Assembly (NCBI GenBank): GCA_029531795.1
Contig: JAPEIS010000001.1
Span: forward strand, 2,480,001 to 2,544,000
Direction: 5' to 3'
Length of the DNA stretch: 64,000 nt
Source: Sclerotinia nivalis
Taxonomy: Eukaryota > Ascomycota > Leotiomycetes > Helotiales > Sclerotiniaceae
Part shown: positions 25,730 through 36,705 of the stretch, piece after piece
How positions within the stretch are numbered: the first letter of the stretch is position 1
How the letters are laid out: the number at the start of each line of letters is the position of its first letter
Notes under the pieces: model-generated
Databases searched by the model: none
Told to the model about the DNA's origin: nothing
The model's input: the letters and a program-made list of their open reading frames with translations, nothing else
Program-made: the position numbers and the translations under genes

Positions 25730-26026
25730 TGCATCAAAATACGGGTTCGTTAATTTCACTTTCTACATGAAACAATAAAATGGGACAATTAATAAATGAC
25801 ATTTCGTTCTACATAAAATGTGACTTCTTCCTCGTGCTTTTGAAATTTGAGATATGAAAATATCTCCCGCTCCTGGATTGAAATCCATAGAGCCTTTCCA
25901 AGTGGTAAGAGCGAATGCCTTATCCAGCCTATTCAATATTTCGGAAAGCAGTCCCATTGAAATCCTTGATCCTTTGAATCTTTAAAAATGTTTAATTGTT
26001 ATAACTAGTTCAATGTTCAAAATAGT

Positions 26027-26044
26027 AGATGGATAGATGGATGA

Positions 26045-26088
<44 letters not shown>

Positions 26089-26158
26089 AACAAAAGGAAG
26101 ATTGTGGAGGCAAAGAGTAAAGGATAGAAATAAATAAATAAATAAATAAATAATAAAT
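26027..26158. repeat. GATA and AAAT tetranucleotide microsatellites
   Basis: A GATG/GATA run (26027-26087) with about eleven uninterrupted GATA units is followed, after 40 bp, by an AAAT run (26129-26158). Confidence 0.93.
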
Positions 26159-26785
26159 ACAATATAAGATATAGAGAAGAGAATAAAAGAAAAGAGAGGG
26201 AATGTGTATAAACGGTATTAGGGCATTGGGGTATTTGGGGTAGAGTGATTTTGGTTGGAGGTGGGAAAGTCGGAGAGGGGGGGAGGGGGGTGTGGTGTTC
26301 TTAGAGATATGTGATTTTAAAGAGGAGGCGGGGGAGTAGAGAGGAGAGAGGGAGGAAAGAGAGAGGGAGGAGAGAGGAGAGAGCAATGTATGTATGGATG
26401 GAGGAGTACCCGTATAGTATCAGGGTATTCATATCACATCCGTCACCGAAATTTTATTTCATATTTCTTTTTGGAAAAAAAAAAGGTGATAAATGAACTA
26501 GTTAACAGTACTAGTCATCTCTCATATGATATTTATATTGAGCCTATACTTCTTGATGCTATGCCAAAAGATGCTCGATTCGCAGAACAAAATAGAACAG
26601 TGCAGAGCAGCGCGTGACAAAATAGAACAGAACAGAAAAGGATATTCAAAATTTATCATTTCCTCCGACTTACCTATATCTAACTCCTCCTAACCATTCA
26701 ACCCAGCCCCAGCCCCAGCTCCATCGTCCGCCTATCCCTTCCGCATGCATCCTCAAGTAAAAAAATCTCTCTATCCATGACTTTC

Positions 26786-28234
26786 CTACGAAATCAAAAC
26801 CTTAATTTCTTCAGCCGTCAATCCGAAGATATGCAAGAGATCCAACAAGGTATCTCCATTCAACCTTGCCTGGGCTTCCATTTGCACCACAGGTTTGGCA
26901 TTCCATGCGACTCCCAAGCCAGCTACGCCCATCATCAACAAATCATTTGCACCGTCACCAATTGCCACCACTTGTTCCAGTGCAACGTTTTCCTTCTTCG
27001 CAATTTCAAGAAGTAGATCTCGCTTCTTTTCCGCGTTGACAATGGAGCCGAGAACTTCACCCGTCAATGTATGGGTGTTTGGATCGGATTCGAGAGTATT
27101 TGCGAAGGCGTAATCAATGCCCAAGTGATCAGCGAGCCATTGTGTCAAGGGAATAAAGCCTCCAGATAACACCGCCGTCTTGACACCCATTCTCTTCAGT
27201 GCGCGAATGAGTTCCGCGGCACCTTTGGTGGGTTTAATAACACTTCTCAATTGTGTAAATATATCCGCTTCTACTCCTTTCAACAACTTCGCACGCTCAC
27301 GAAGAGATGCGGAGAAATCTAATTCTCCGTTCATGGCTCGTGCAGTAATGGCAGATACTGCATCCTCGACTCCAACAGAGGCGGCGATCAAATCAATCAC
27401 CTCTTGTTCGATAAGTGTAGAATCCATGTCAAAAACGACAAGGCGTGGATAACGTCGAAGTACGGTATCATGTTGGAGAATAACGTCGACATTCCATTCG
27501 CGCTCGAAACGGTAAAGAAGTTCATGCTTACGCAAATCTTGAAGATCAAGGTATGTAGGATCGGGAATGGGCGAGAATGTCAGTTCGACTATGGAGGGAT
27601 GATCGGGGTTATCGAGGCAGCGATGAGATGAAGAGAGGAAATCGGAGCCCGATCTGCTTGGTAGAGATTGAATAAGGTGAAGGAAAGATGTGAGGCAAAG
27701 CTGCGAGATATAGCTGCCGTAGAGATGATCCAGTGGTTCTGGATCTGGTGGTGGTGGCTCGAGTGGAAAGTTAGAGAGTGTGCGAACCGGTGCAAGGTTT
27801 GGAGGAATGGCGCGCGAGGTAGAAGTCGCCGATGATTTAGAAGGAGAAGAGGCAGGCGAAGGAGAGCGATCGTTTGGATAATCGGTGATGGAAAGACGAG
27901 GAGATTGCGTCTTGTAAATAAGGGTTGCGATCATTCGGTCCGAGACGGTATTGGGCGCGGGTTGGCAGTTCGCGTGTGACAAGGTATGGTTCAGCCCGCT
28001 GTCCACAATCTTCGGAGGATGCTGCGGAGAAGGAACGCCGTTGTATTGGGTGAATGATTTGGTAGGAGATGAGATCGCACTACCCTGAACACCCTCAACT
28101 ATGCTATCTATGCCATGATGACCATCTTGCTGTGGAGGACGATATTGTTGATGTTCTTGAAGGTAAGATCGACTGCGCAGATTATTGCCAAGGCTGGGAC
28201 GTCCAGCTTTTGCTGGTACTTCCATTTCAGCCAT
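26786..28234 (-). CDS. SER2: phosphoserine phosphatase (EC 3.1.3.3)
   Basis: A single uninterrupted exon of 482 residues. The C-terminal 220 residues form a HAD-family SerB domain: motif I VVFDMDSTLIEQE (about 264-276; nucleophile is the first Asp of DMD), motif II VLSGGFIPL, and motif III/IV with KKRDLLLE and VVAIGDGANDLLMM. The cap sequence between them (FSASLRERAKLLKG) matches SerB. Reaction: O-phospho-L-serine to L-serine and phosphate, the last step of the phosphorylated serine pathway in the cytosol. The N-terminal 260 residues are longer than in bacterial or yeast enzymes. They contain a low-complexity Ser/Pro/His/Gln stretch, then conserved-looking sequence (MIATLIYKTQSP, LTFSPIPDP) that may be a degenerate ACT-like regulatory region, as in other fungal orthologues (inference). 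The first ATG of the frame was taken as start. Confidence 0.92.
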   Translation of the reverse strand: MAEMEVPAKAGRPSLGNNLRSRSYLQEHQQYRPPQQDGHHGIDSIVEGVQGSAISSPTKSFTQYNGVPSPQHPPKIVDSGLNHTLSHANCQPAPNTVSDRMIATLIYKTQSPRLSITDYPNDRSPSPASSPSKSSATSTSRAIPPNLAPVRTLSNFPLEPPPPDPEPLDHLYGSYISQLCLTSFLHLIQSLPSRSGSDFLSSSHRCLDNPDHPSIVELTFSPIPDPTYLDLQDLRKHELLYRFEREWNVDVILQHDTVLRRYPRLVVFDMDSTLIEQEVIDLIAASVGVEDAVSAITARAMNGELDFSASLRERAKLLKGVEADIFTQLRSVIKPTKGAAELIRALKRMGVKTAVLSGGFIPLTQWLADHLGIDYAFANTLESDPNTHTLTGEVLGSIVNAEKKRDLLLEIAKKENVALEQVVAIGDGANDLLMMGVAGLGVAWNAKPVVQMEAQARLNGDTLLDLLHIFGLTAEEIKVLIS

Positions 28235-28942
28235 CCTGCGCAGGTTCTGGAGGTCCTGAATATGTTATTTTCCAAATGCTGAGCTGTATGTGCCTACTTA
28301 AAGGTCAAGTTCGTTGTGCGGAGGATTGATTAGAGAGGGAGCTTTCATTTATCGTTCAGAACGCGAGAGGGGTACTGTGCTTTAGCGCTGTTGCACCAAC
28401 GTTGAATTTATTTTAACCGATGTTTACCCTGATAATTACAAACCCTAACGTGACGGGTATTTCTGGTATAGTAGGAAGAATGGATCATTCACCGATTTTT
28501 AGAGTATATTGAAGGGTAAGTATTATAAAACGTATCAAAACAGCATTAGAATCTTCTATATTATCAATATCCCAAAAATCCAAAAATCCAAATCTAGATC
28601 CAAATCCAGATCCAAAATTCAGAAACCAATCAGTATCTATCTGGAATAAACAAAAAACTAATCACATGTATAAGTTATAGACTAGAACTCAGATCTAACC
28701 AAAACTGTTTGCCATTAAACTATTAACTTATAATGAATATTTACGATTACTATCTTCCTGTTCTGTTCTGCTCTCTCTCTTTCTGTATTTGTGTATGTGT
28801 ATGATTTCTGTTCTTTCCAATCCATTCATCCTATCCATTCTCATTCTATCCAACTAGTATCAATTTCCCATTTAGCTAACTAACTACCTACTCCATCACT
28901 CCTCCACAATTCCTCCTTCCTTCCTCACTACAATTCACCTCC
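28235..28942. other. intergenic, tandem same-strand genes
   Basis: Separates the caspase-like gene 3' end from the phosphatase start, both on the minus strand. It includes the phosphatase promoter and an imperfect CCAAATCTAGAT-type repeat (28571-28618). The 28740-28940 part is CT-rich. No gene seen. Confidence 0.6.
28571..28618. repeat. short AT-rich tandem repeats
   Basis: CCAAAAAT units are followed by CCAAATCTAGAT and CCAAATCCAGAT units, about four to five imperfect copies of a 9-12 bp phrase. Confidence 0.7.
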
Positions 28943-31900
28943 TCACAAGATCCCAAACTCCCTCTCCCACTCCCTCCTACTCCTCTCCTCCTCCTCCCTC
29001 CTAGCCCTCTCACCTTTCTCTAACGTCTCTAATTCTGGTAATATAAGATTCTTCAACAGCGTTTCTGTTTCCGATGGCGAAGGGGAGGGAAGCGGTTGTG
29101 TCAAATATGATGCTTGAGTTGAAAGTCTACCTTCTCTTCTATCTCTATCCTGTTGCAGATAACGCGGGGGCTGCGCATTAGAATTTGAATTTGAGCGGGA
29201 TAACGGAAGAGAATGCGGGAACGCCGGCAATTCGGCCGCGTAAAAAGGTGGGGATTGGTGGATTGAAGGACCCTGGGGTGCGGTGGTGAAGGTGAAGGAG
29301 TGTTTTGGGTTAGAGGTCGGGTCTACGGCTGAGATGGGGGCGGGTTGGTGATGCTGATTATATGTTGTTGGGCTGAAGACGGGTGCGAGGGTTGGATGGC
29401 TGGTTATAGGAACGTTGTGGATACTGCGAGCTGTGCTCGTAGGAACATTGTGAATGCTGCGAGCTGAGTCGTCTAGAGAGTGGTAGGATGATCCGGTATT
29501 GATTCGTTGTAGAGTGGGTGTTGAGAGGGATTGTTCGAATTGGGCGAATTGGGAGTAGGGGTTATTTGCGTTGTGGTTTGAGTTGAAGCGAGGATGTTGG
29601 TAAGGGGGTGAAGGTGCCCTAGCAAGGGGTGTAGGGATCGTTGGGGTGGAAAAAGGACGTTCACGGTCTTCGGAATGTGGTGAGAATTGGTTGTAGACAT
29701 TGCGATTACTGGTAAAAGAAGCTTGACTGTGAGGGGATCCATCGCGCGAAAAATCTAATGAGAGGCGTGGATCGCGTGAATAATCTAGTGAGTTACGCTG
29801 TGGAAGGACAGTGCCGAAAGAATTCTCTGACTGAGACCATGGATTGTTAGGGCTGGATGCCATTGTGCTAGTATTGAGGCTTGAACGAGGCATAGCAGTT
29901 GGTAGAGAAGACATGGATGGTGTCACGTCTCTGTTAGCAAACTTAAACCCTCGCCAAGTGTGGGCATCTATTTCATGAGGTAGAATGCCTATTTCGTGCT
30001 TGTCCTCTGCTTCTGGTGACAAATCGAGAGGCGGTGTGGGAACAGGATCCAAGGTCACATCCTGAGCTTTTCCTTTGTCCTTCTGTGAATATGGTGGCAA
30101 ATGTTCTCGGGGTTGTTCTTCTCGTTGATGGCTAGGAGGTTTTCTTTCCATCCACCACAAGCCTCTATCACTCTTTTGTTTCTGGAGGGGGAGGTTTGAA
30201 TTCATTTCCCCTTCTTTCGGCTGATGGACATGGGCCGCTTTCTGTGACTTCGGATTCGTTTCCTTTGTCTCTCTAGCAGTGGTATCGTCGGATGTTGGGA
30301 TCGACTGTTGTCTGTGATGACCTTTTTCCTTGATTGGAGAATCATCACGTTTTGGGAGAGGCTCTTGATTTGTGCTCTCGCTCATCTTCGATTTCTCGTG
30401 CCTCTGGCCTTTCACACTTTTGTGGCTTTTGTGACTTTTATGAGAATCCGTTCGTTTGAGTCCTTCGAGCTCTGGGGCTATCAGTTTTCTGATTGCATCG
30501 TCAACTGCCGAAAGTGCCTTTTCACCATCTACTAACACTTCCTTGCCATCATGTTTTTGTTCCAAAACTATTGGAGCATTAGGGTCTGCATCACGGCCAG
30601 AAGACGCTTTTGCGGCATCCTTCTCATCTGCATCTCGTTTTGGCTTTTCCTTTTCCTCGTCTTTGCGTTTCTTCTCCTTTTGTCCTTTTCTCAATTTTCT
30701 TAAAGCTTCCACTTCTTCCTCTTCCTCCTCTTTTCTCTTCAATGCCTCAGCTTCCTTCTTGATAGCATCCTCAACCGCTTCGAACGCCTTTTTCGTGCTA
30801 CTTTTGCCTTTGCCATGTTTCACTGATTCGGTCCTCCCTACACTCTTTTCATCGCTGTCCCAAGGAACTTTGCCAGTGCCAGAACCATCCGAGTTTTTTC
30901 TTGTCATTTCTGGCTCCTTCTTCAATTCTTCCATTTCGGGTATAATTAGTTTCTTGATAGCCTCTTCCACTGCAGCCAATGCCTTTTTGTTCCCAACCTT
31001 TTCATCCCTGCGCTTTGAATGTGGACTGCCTATTGAGCTTAACTTGCCAGGGCTTTTGGGCTCCCAATCACCATCTCTTTCAGTTATATGTGAAAGTCTG
31101 TTGGGTATATGTTCGACTGGCCGCTCCGGTCGTCTCGTGGCTTGATGGGTCTCCAGTTCCTCTTGTAATTTCTCACACGTTTTGAGTGCTTGTAACGTTA
31201 GAGGACCGACATCTGTTCTTGGCGCGAGTTCGAGACTTTTACGAGGCGGAGTAACTTGTCCTAGTAAAACGCGCTCAACCACTTCCTGCGCTAGGCCCTT
31301 CTCTAAGGCTTGTAAGGTAAAGGGGTCCACATCTTTGACTTTCGTTGGTTCAGGGCTAGTAGGCTCTAATGCGGTTTCCGCGTTAGGTCTCGGCAGCGCA
31401 TGCTCAGCCAGCTTTTGCTGCATCCCGCGTCTTTCCCAATCAAGTAAAGCGGTGGGGTGTGAATCTTTCGCTTTTGTGGGCTCGTGTTTGCTTTCCGATC
31501 TATAAGACTTGGGCTCAAGGGTGACTTGATCCGGATCGAAAACTTTCTCGGGTATCTTGCTTTCCTTATCCCTGTTGTCTTGAGGTAATGAACCATTACC
31601 TTCTATAATACTTTGCCGTGGAAGATTCCAAGGTGCATCATCTCCTGCGTCAAGAAACTCTTGAAGATAATCCACAGACCCGCGGTCACCCCTGCCAAAT
31701 CCATCTTCATCACCAGCACCACTCAAGGCACTTTCGTATTCCTCGTGGGTCGATTCGTCTATCTCATCACTCCCAACGCTATCCGGTGGTGATAGCACTC
31801 CGCTAGCGATAGATTTGAATGAGGCAATGCTTTTTTCATCTTTGAGTTTTTGGTGAGATGCGTTGGATTTTGGTTTGGCTAGTCCTGGTGGTGGACGAGG

Positions 31901-34196
31901 TAGGGGAACATCAAATGTCATATCATTAGTTTTGTCGTGGATGGGCGAGGATAATTCAACGGAGTGATTAGGATGAGTTTCCTGAGGATGCTTCGCTGGA
32001 TATTTTGGTCCTGCTACGTGAATACCCTCAAGCTCTTGATATTGTCGTTCAACTAATAGATCTGGAGGTCCTCTTGCTCTTGAGCCTTCTCGTCCATTAG
32101 GCACTGGAAACGTCTCGGATTTGACGTCTCCTACCCAAGCAGCCACATCCCCAAGAACACGTCCCCTATTGTCCTTCGGATTCGAGTCGTCCGTCTCGCC
32201 CATCGGAATAACTTGAATTCCACCAATGGTGATTGGTTGACCATCCCTGAGCAATCTTGTTCTTTCTCTTTCTTCATGCTCATATCGACCCAGCTCTTCC
32301 CACGCTCTTCTTGCTTCCTCCTTTATAACTTGACTTTCCTTCTTAATCTCCTTCATATCTCTTTCCATCTCCTTCATATCCTTTTCCAACATTTCCCTGT
32401 GTTTTCTTTCCTGCAAAAGTTCAACTTCTTTCTTCTGAGCGTCATCGCGAGCATCTTGAACTTTTGCTTCAAGACGAACTTTTTCCTTCTGGAAATGGGT
32501 TTCCCAATCCTTCATTGTTTGTTGCTTTTGTTTATGGAGAGCTTGCTCAATTTGTTGAATGAGGGGTAACGGGGGTGGAATTTGAAGCGTGTCTGAATCT
32601 GGTCTACCTCGGAACTCCTTCGGCTGCTGCTGTTTTTGAACTTCCACGCCCAGCTTTTCAGATATTTGAGATAGAAGGTTTCTAGATTCCACGAATGCCA
32701 CAAAAGATACAGCTAAATTTTCTGGAAGCATATCCCATATTAGCACTGGCAAAGAGAGAAGAATAATAGTGGAATGGCTCGCAAATACCCCTTCCACAAG
32801 GGCGAATTGTGCCAACGCAGGAAATTGCCGAATCCATTTATGCCAGGCCTCTACATCCACTAACTGATTCTCCTCTAATGCAATAGATATGAGCACGTGT
32901 GGCACCGCCAACTTGCCCTCTGGTGTCAAACCGTGCAAATTTTCCGGGGAGTATATATCTGTAGCGTCCACCGTTCCTGAAGACAAGGTGCCAGCCCAAC
33001 TATTGCCTGGAGCAGTGCGTCGACATATCTCAATGCTTAGGGATTTGGGATCCTCGGAAGCGAGTATGTAAATTGGTGTCTTCCTGTTTTCCTGGTTGTA
33101 TGGATCGCCATGATAAAACTTCGGGGGTTTCTCGTGCTTGAGAACAGAGAGAATCTCGCTATGAAGCATAGCTGCTGAAAATGAGGGCCGGTGCATCCAG
33201 TCATCTAAAACGTGAAGAAGAGCATTCGTAAAGGAATAGCGACCTGGACCCGGTGCCCATGTTTCGAAATCACTAGCAGCGATCGTTTCGATGACACCCG
33301 GTCCAGCAGATGGGGCTGCACCTGCAGCAGAACAGCAATCTAAAAGATAGAGCACATCGGACTTCGACTCTTCGAAAACACTTTGAATGGCGGACCAGCG
33401 CACAGAGGCATGGGAGATATCCTCATTGCAAGACCAGGTGGCTTGTCGAGAATTATTGATGGTCGCGTGACCTCCATAGTAGATGATGATAAGGTTATCT
33501 TCCGTCCCATGCTTTTCGATATAGTTCACTGCCTATATCATGTTAGCATTATATTGGGTGGTACCAAACGATAGATAACTTGCCTGCAACATAAGTTTAT
33601 TATGCGAATGCGTTGATGGTATGGACCACGTATCGGTGGTAAAGCCATAGCATATCTCGAACATAGTACGCAAAGCATTGAACTCTGGTTGGGCATCTAT
33701 ATCACTCTCCTCCCACTTTATCAAGACAACTAGAACTTCTGCATAACGTGACCGGCCACGATTGGGAAAAGCCCTCGCAGCAGCCTCCATTGGATCTTAG
33801 CATTTTGTACCGAGAGATAAGATATGAAAAGTTATTGGTGTACCAACACAGAAGCGACAGCCATGAAAGAAAAGGACATAGGTAATACAAAAGGGAAAAG
33901 AAAAACATGATGGTCCGTGATACGAGTGTTTATAAATTGATTTACCTCTTCGACCCTCACTGCAAATGTCTCGAGCTCTTTCATGTGATATCTTGCACGA
34001 GAGATATCATGCGTGTTTGTGGAGATGGTTGATGGCGGTGAGCTGATACTATAACATTTAATCTTTTGACTCAAAGTCAGAATGGTTATTGTATAAATTA
34101 TGATGACATGAAATGAAGCCTCACCTCGTCACTCAATAATTCTGGAGTATTCGGTGTCGTTTGTGTATCCTGGGCTGAGTCTGACATTTGGTCCAT
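28943..34196 (-). CDS. giant protein with caspase-like (C14) N-terminal domain and repeat-bearing tail
   Basis: Four exons: 34196-34125, 34062-33946, 33784-33584 and 33532-28943 (1659 aa). Intron 3 is a GC-AG intron (GCAAGT donor). Residues about 64-330 resemble fungal caspase-like domains: VLVVLIKWEESD, then IIIYYGGHA (His about 152) and YLLDCCSAAGAA (Cys about 197), the expected His/Cys dyad. A charged coiled coil follows (about 465-550), then a long disordered Pro/Ser/Glu/Lys-rich region. Two internal repeat families occur: three copies around TLQALEKG (about 821-925), and four copies of an amphipathic A-V-x-x-A-I-K-K-L-I-x-P-E-x-E-x-L-K type helix (about 977-1003, 1040-1070, 1132-1162 and, at the extreme C-terminus, 1617-1642). 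Caspase-like proteins of this form are common in fungi, but their role is mostly unknown; death or stress signalling is speculation. The last exon is firm; exons 1-2 and their AAAAG and GAG acceptors are less certain. Confidence 0.78.
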
Positions 34197-36705
34197 AATG
34201 TTTCGAGGACGCGACTGAGGTGCGTCAAGCACCCCTGTGAAGATATATTTTCACTTTGGTGGTATATGAAAAAGAGAGTGGATTTCAAAAGACTGGACGA
34301 ATTTTGAACTCTGAACTCTAAAGCTGCATCATTAGTTACACGTACAGAGAGGATGATTACGGAAATTCATGCCGTGAAATGCGAAAGAAAAGAAAGAAAT
34401 TGAATGATAGGTTGAATTAGGGAAACTAAAGCTAAGAGGCAGGACATTCTGGGCATTCGCATACAACACATGCAGAAAAATTATCCCCTGTAATATGTTG
34501 ACATGTCAACAAGGGTTCATAATCCAGCAATATGCCACAATAACCAACAAAGCAGATTGAATTGGAACAAGTCGAGTAAAGTTCCTTGAGGGGAGGGGAT
34601 AACGGTTCGTGCGTGAACACCATGGCCTCTTTTGATCATGCTGTTGTACAAAATGAACATAACTTCAAATGGAGTGGACATGGATGAAAGTTCATAAGTG
34701 GATAAGATGATATTTTGCAAAGGTTGAGTGGGGTTAGAGTGAAGTTAGAGTGAAGTTAGACTGTTAGAAGTGAAGGGGTATGGAAGGGCCAGAATGCGGT
34801 CACCATCCCCTTCATTTTGATCTTATCAGGATTCAGATGATGCAGGTAGACTTCTGTACGGAGTACCACTCGTATTGTTAGGTAGTTGACTCAGAGTTGG
34901 GCGAAAGTTCTTGACCGTTTCCCATAAAGTTGGACCAATTGCAAAATGTTTGCTATCAAGGCAGTGAGTGAACTTTGAATCTAACCTTTCATACTTATTA
35001 TATACTGTATACGGGAGGTATGAAAGGTTGAAATTCTTATTCCAGAGAATCTGGTAAACTTTAGAAGTCTGTGGAAACGTCCTCTCCCCGCTCCTGGTTG
35101 CTTGTTTATAGACTTTAGACCGAGTGGAAAAGATTCCAAACTGATAGAGGAAGGTCGGACCATTCAAAGAGTAAGAGGGGGTTTTATCATGGGTTATGCT
35201 GTACTCTGTACAATAAGTATGTATACGGAGTACTCCATACAATCAAGCTTCCCGTCGGTATAAGAGTAGATCATATAAACATCGAATAATGCTGTGCACG
35301 CGACGAATGATAAAAATATGACCTGATAGAAGTACTGCATAGTAATGAATGTAAGCATGTAGGTATAATCGGTTTCTATGGATCGTAGTATTATTCGGAA
35401 ATTATTGAGGAATGGATTCCCCAGCCATTTTCTTTTCCTTCCATGTTTTTCTTTTGGTCTGCTGCCAAAGGAAAAGAATTAGGGATTCTTCGGCTCGGCT
35501 TGAGAGAAGAGGTTTAGTTAGGTTGAAGCTAGGAACGGTGCGAGACGAGGGCGACACGAGGACGACAAGGTAGACGTTGTAGCGGTGGAAGCGCAAGTGG
35601 TAAGGCTACGAGTTGTGTTTTTGGTGAAATCCTACCCAGTACGCATGGACGGTAGGTAGGTAGGCAATAGAAACTTGCTGTGTAAATATCCAGTGTTATC
35701 AGCTACCGACACAGAAGTATCTGCTCTGGACTCACTGTACTCGTACTTGCATATACTCGCATATACTCGCATATCAATCATCTTCTCTATCCTCTGTACG
35801 GAGTATCATGCTCAAGTACAAACTTTTCAATATTATCGAATCTGTAATGCCTAACTGTCGTGTAGATAAAACCTTAACTTTTGGGCCATGGTTGAATCTA
35901 TTTTTGAACCTCATCTGATTGATTTGCTTCTGCCATAAGGCGTTCTGCATTGCCGTCTAATCCTGAATTTGGGCTGCCATTATCCATCCTTGACTTCTTC
36001 ATCCTCGATAGGGTAATCATCATGCGTCTTAATCGAACGAAATAACCTGCTCCTGCTCAAATTTATCAACAATATATCTTCTAACTGAATACAATATACT
36101 CCGTACAATTATGAATCAACAGATTATCATGTCATGATATTATTATTCACGCATTCAATCACGACACTCACACAGACGCTGGCTCACTCATTCACTTTCT
36201 ATTTATCCAATTTGGATTGTGAATGGAGAAAGTAAGCTGAATTCGATGTCTTTCAATCTTCCAATCAATTCACGATAAATCGATAGTTTTATTCCCATCC
36301 CCATCCTAAAGCAACATTCCCCACGACATCGGCAAAATTGGAAACTTGAACCTCACCTATCAAACATCAGGTTATCGTTTTCTAATCATCTGCCAACGTA
36401 TGAACGATCCCAGTATCGATCCACTACCTTCCTTCCCCCTCCACCAATTCCGACATAGCTTCTCGCTCTTTTGGTTCTGCACCTGAACTCCCTCCACTTG
36501 CTTAACCCTTACTCTTGCGTGGTTTGATGTCATAGCAACCGTTTACCAACAACTTACATTCGTCCATTCACAAAATCCGTTGCAGCCTTAGTACTCACCG
36601 CCGTTCATTCGCCCAATTCGTTCCTTTTCGCCTTTGCTCCACATGCGCCAACAAATCAAGTTTTAAGCGCCTAATAGGTTCTCAATAATTAAGGTCGTGT
36701 TAGCA
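34197..36705. other. divergent intergenic region
   Basis: 2.5 kb between two divergent genes. It holds four exact TACGGAGTA/TACTCCGTA nonamers (34857-34865, 35224-35232, 35797-35805, 36097-36105), the densest group in the window, plus ATACTCGCAT repeats near 35745-35775. The 36300-36700 part is CT-rich and is probably the leader of the 844-residue protein gene. Open frames up to 138 codons (34826-35242, minus) have no recognisable features. Confidence 0.55.

Larger units (their letters stand above)
25501..26785. other. convergent intergenic region
   Basis: Lies between the 3' ends of the helicase and phosphoserine phosphatase genes. It contains a diverged direct repeat (25596-25729), GATA and AAAT microsatellites (26027-26158), a purine-rich GGAGA tract (26260-26390) and an ACAGA/GAACAG-rich stretch near 26585-26640. 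No gene is supported. Confidence 0.6.

Noticed and set aside
30456..31145. 229-codon plus-strand frame
   Set aside because: Antisense to the caspase-like gene; Ser/Phe-rich composition is the mirror of its Lys/Glu repeats.
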